Shown here piece by piece: positions 63,904 to 64,000 of a stretch of DNA of 64,000 nt. The position numbers were made by a program, and so were the translations under genes. The stretch comes from Lentibacillus juripiscarius JCM 12147. GTDB lineage: Bacteria; Bacillota; Bacilli; Bacillales_D; Amphibacillaceae. A model generated the notes under the pieces. The model did not search any database. It was not told where the DNA came from and worked only from the letters and a program-made list of their open reading frames with translations. The first letter of the stretch is position 1. Each line of letters starts with the position of its first letter. Location: assembly GCA_001311805.1 (NCBI GenBank), contig BBCA01000010.1, positions 1-64,000 on the forward strand, read 5' to 3'.

Positions 63904-64000
63904 AGTTCTGTTTAAAGATGGCTGCTGGTATGTTGAAACTGGCGGCTTTTTTGTGATGTTTGGTTTTTTCGTGGATGAAAAAATTAACGTTTAGTCAAAA

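Overview
The window is low-to-moderate GC DNA from a Firmicute, most likely a halophilic or alkaliphilic Bacillaceae (Lentibacillus/Virgibacillus/Oceanobacillus-like). The evidence is strong AGGAGG-type ribosome binding sites, TTG and GTG starts, sigma-A promoters with TGnTATAAT extended -10 boxes, wall-teichoic-acid genes (tagO, tagD, LytR-CpsA-Psr proteins), a Bacillus-type AprX protease and Bacillaceae-type dispersed palindromic repeats. No rRNA, tRNA or CRISPR array was seen. A general caveat applies: many genes are broken by single-base indels, mostly in homopolymers, and they restore perfectly when one base is added or removed. I read most of these as sequence errors, so coordinates span the reconstructed genes.

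Layout: 1-3.1 kb holds small envelope genes (putative lipoprotein, YdbC-like PC4 protein, C39-type peptidase, acidic membrane-anchored protein). 3.2-25.6 kb is a large surface-polymer locus. galU and ugd supply UDP-glucuronate; three glycosyltransferases, an ABC exporter (permease plus a single polypeptide with two fused ATPase modules) and two tandem multidomain GT2 enzymes would build and export the chain. A TupA-like ATP-grasp protein, three ATP-grasp enzymes with degenerate C-terminal acylphosphatase-like domains, an orphan copy of their N-terminal domain, a CapA-like protein and two YheC/YheD-like ATP-grasp proteins follow. The combination recalls teichuronopeptide or poly-glutamate/glucuronate wall polymers, but the ATP-grasp/acylphosphatase array is unusual. 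25.8-29.3 kb is a giant autolysin with nine peptidoglycan-binding repeats, an SH3 domain and a glucosaminidase domain.

29.4-34.2 kb contains a solute symporter plus amidohydrolase operon, a GntR regulator and three repeat elements. 34.3-39.6 kb is a second wall-polymer block: tagO, two LCP ligases, tagD and a nucleotide-sugar dehydrogenase. 39.8-40.5 kb is a 42-bp satellite array. 41.2-44.2 kb is a TRAP/TAXI transporter; 44.6-45.5 kb is a decayed IS66 element abutting a truncated amino-acid permease; 46.4 kb is an orphan glycine-betaine-type binding protein.

47.7-63.9 kb is catabolic and accessory: alcohol dehydrogenase plus lactonase-like metallohydrolase, an amidase with a small partner, then a CobW GTPase, small Cys protein, deacetylase and asparaginase cluster read from a sigma-54-type promoter facing its own PAS/AAA sigma-54 activator. 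Between two decayed amidase genes lies a two-gene module (AAA/STAND-like ATPase plus DpnII/MboI-like PD-(D/E)XK nuclease) that looks like a candidate defence system. AprX and an endonuclease I close the window.
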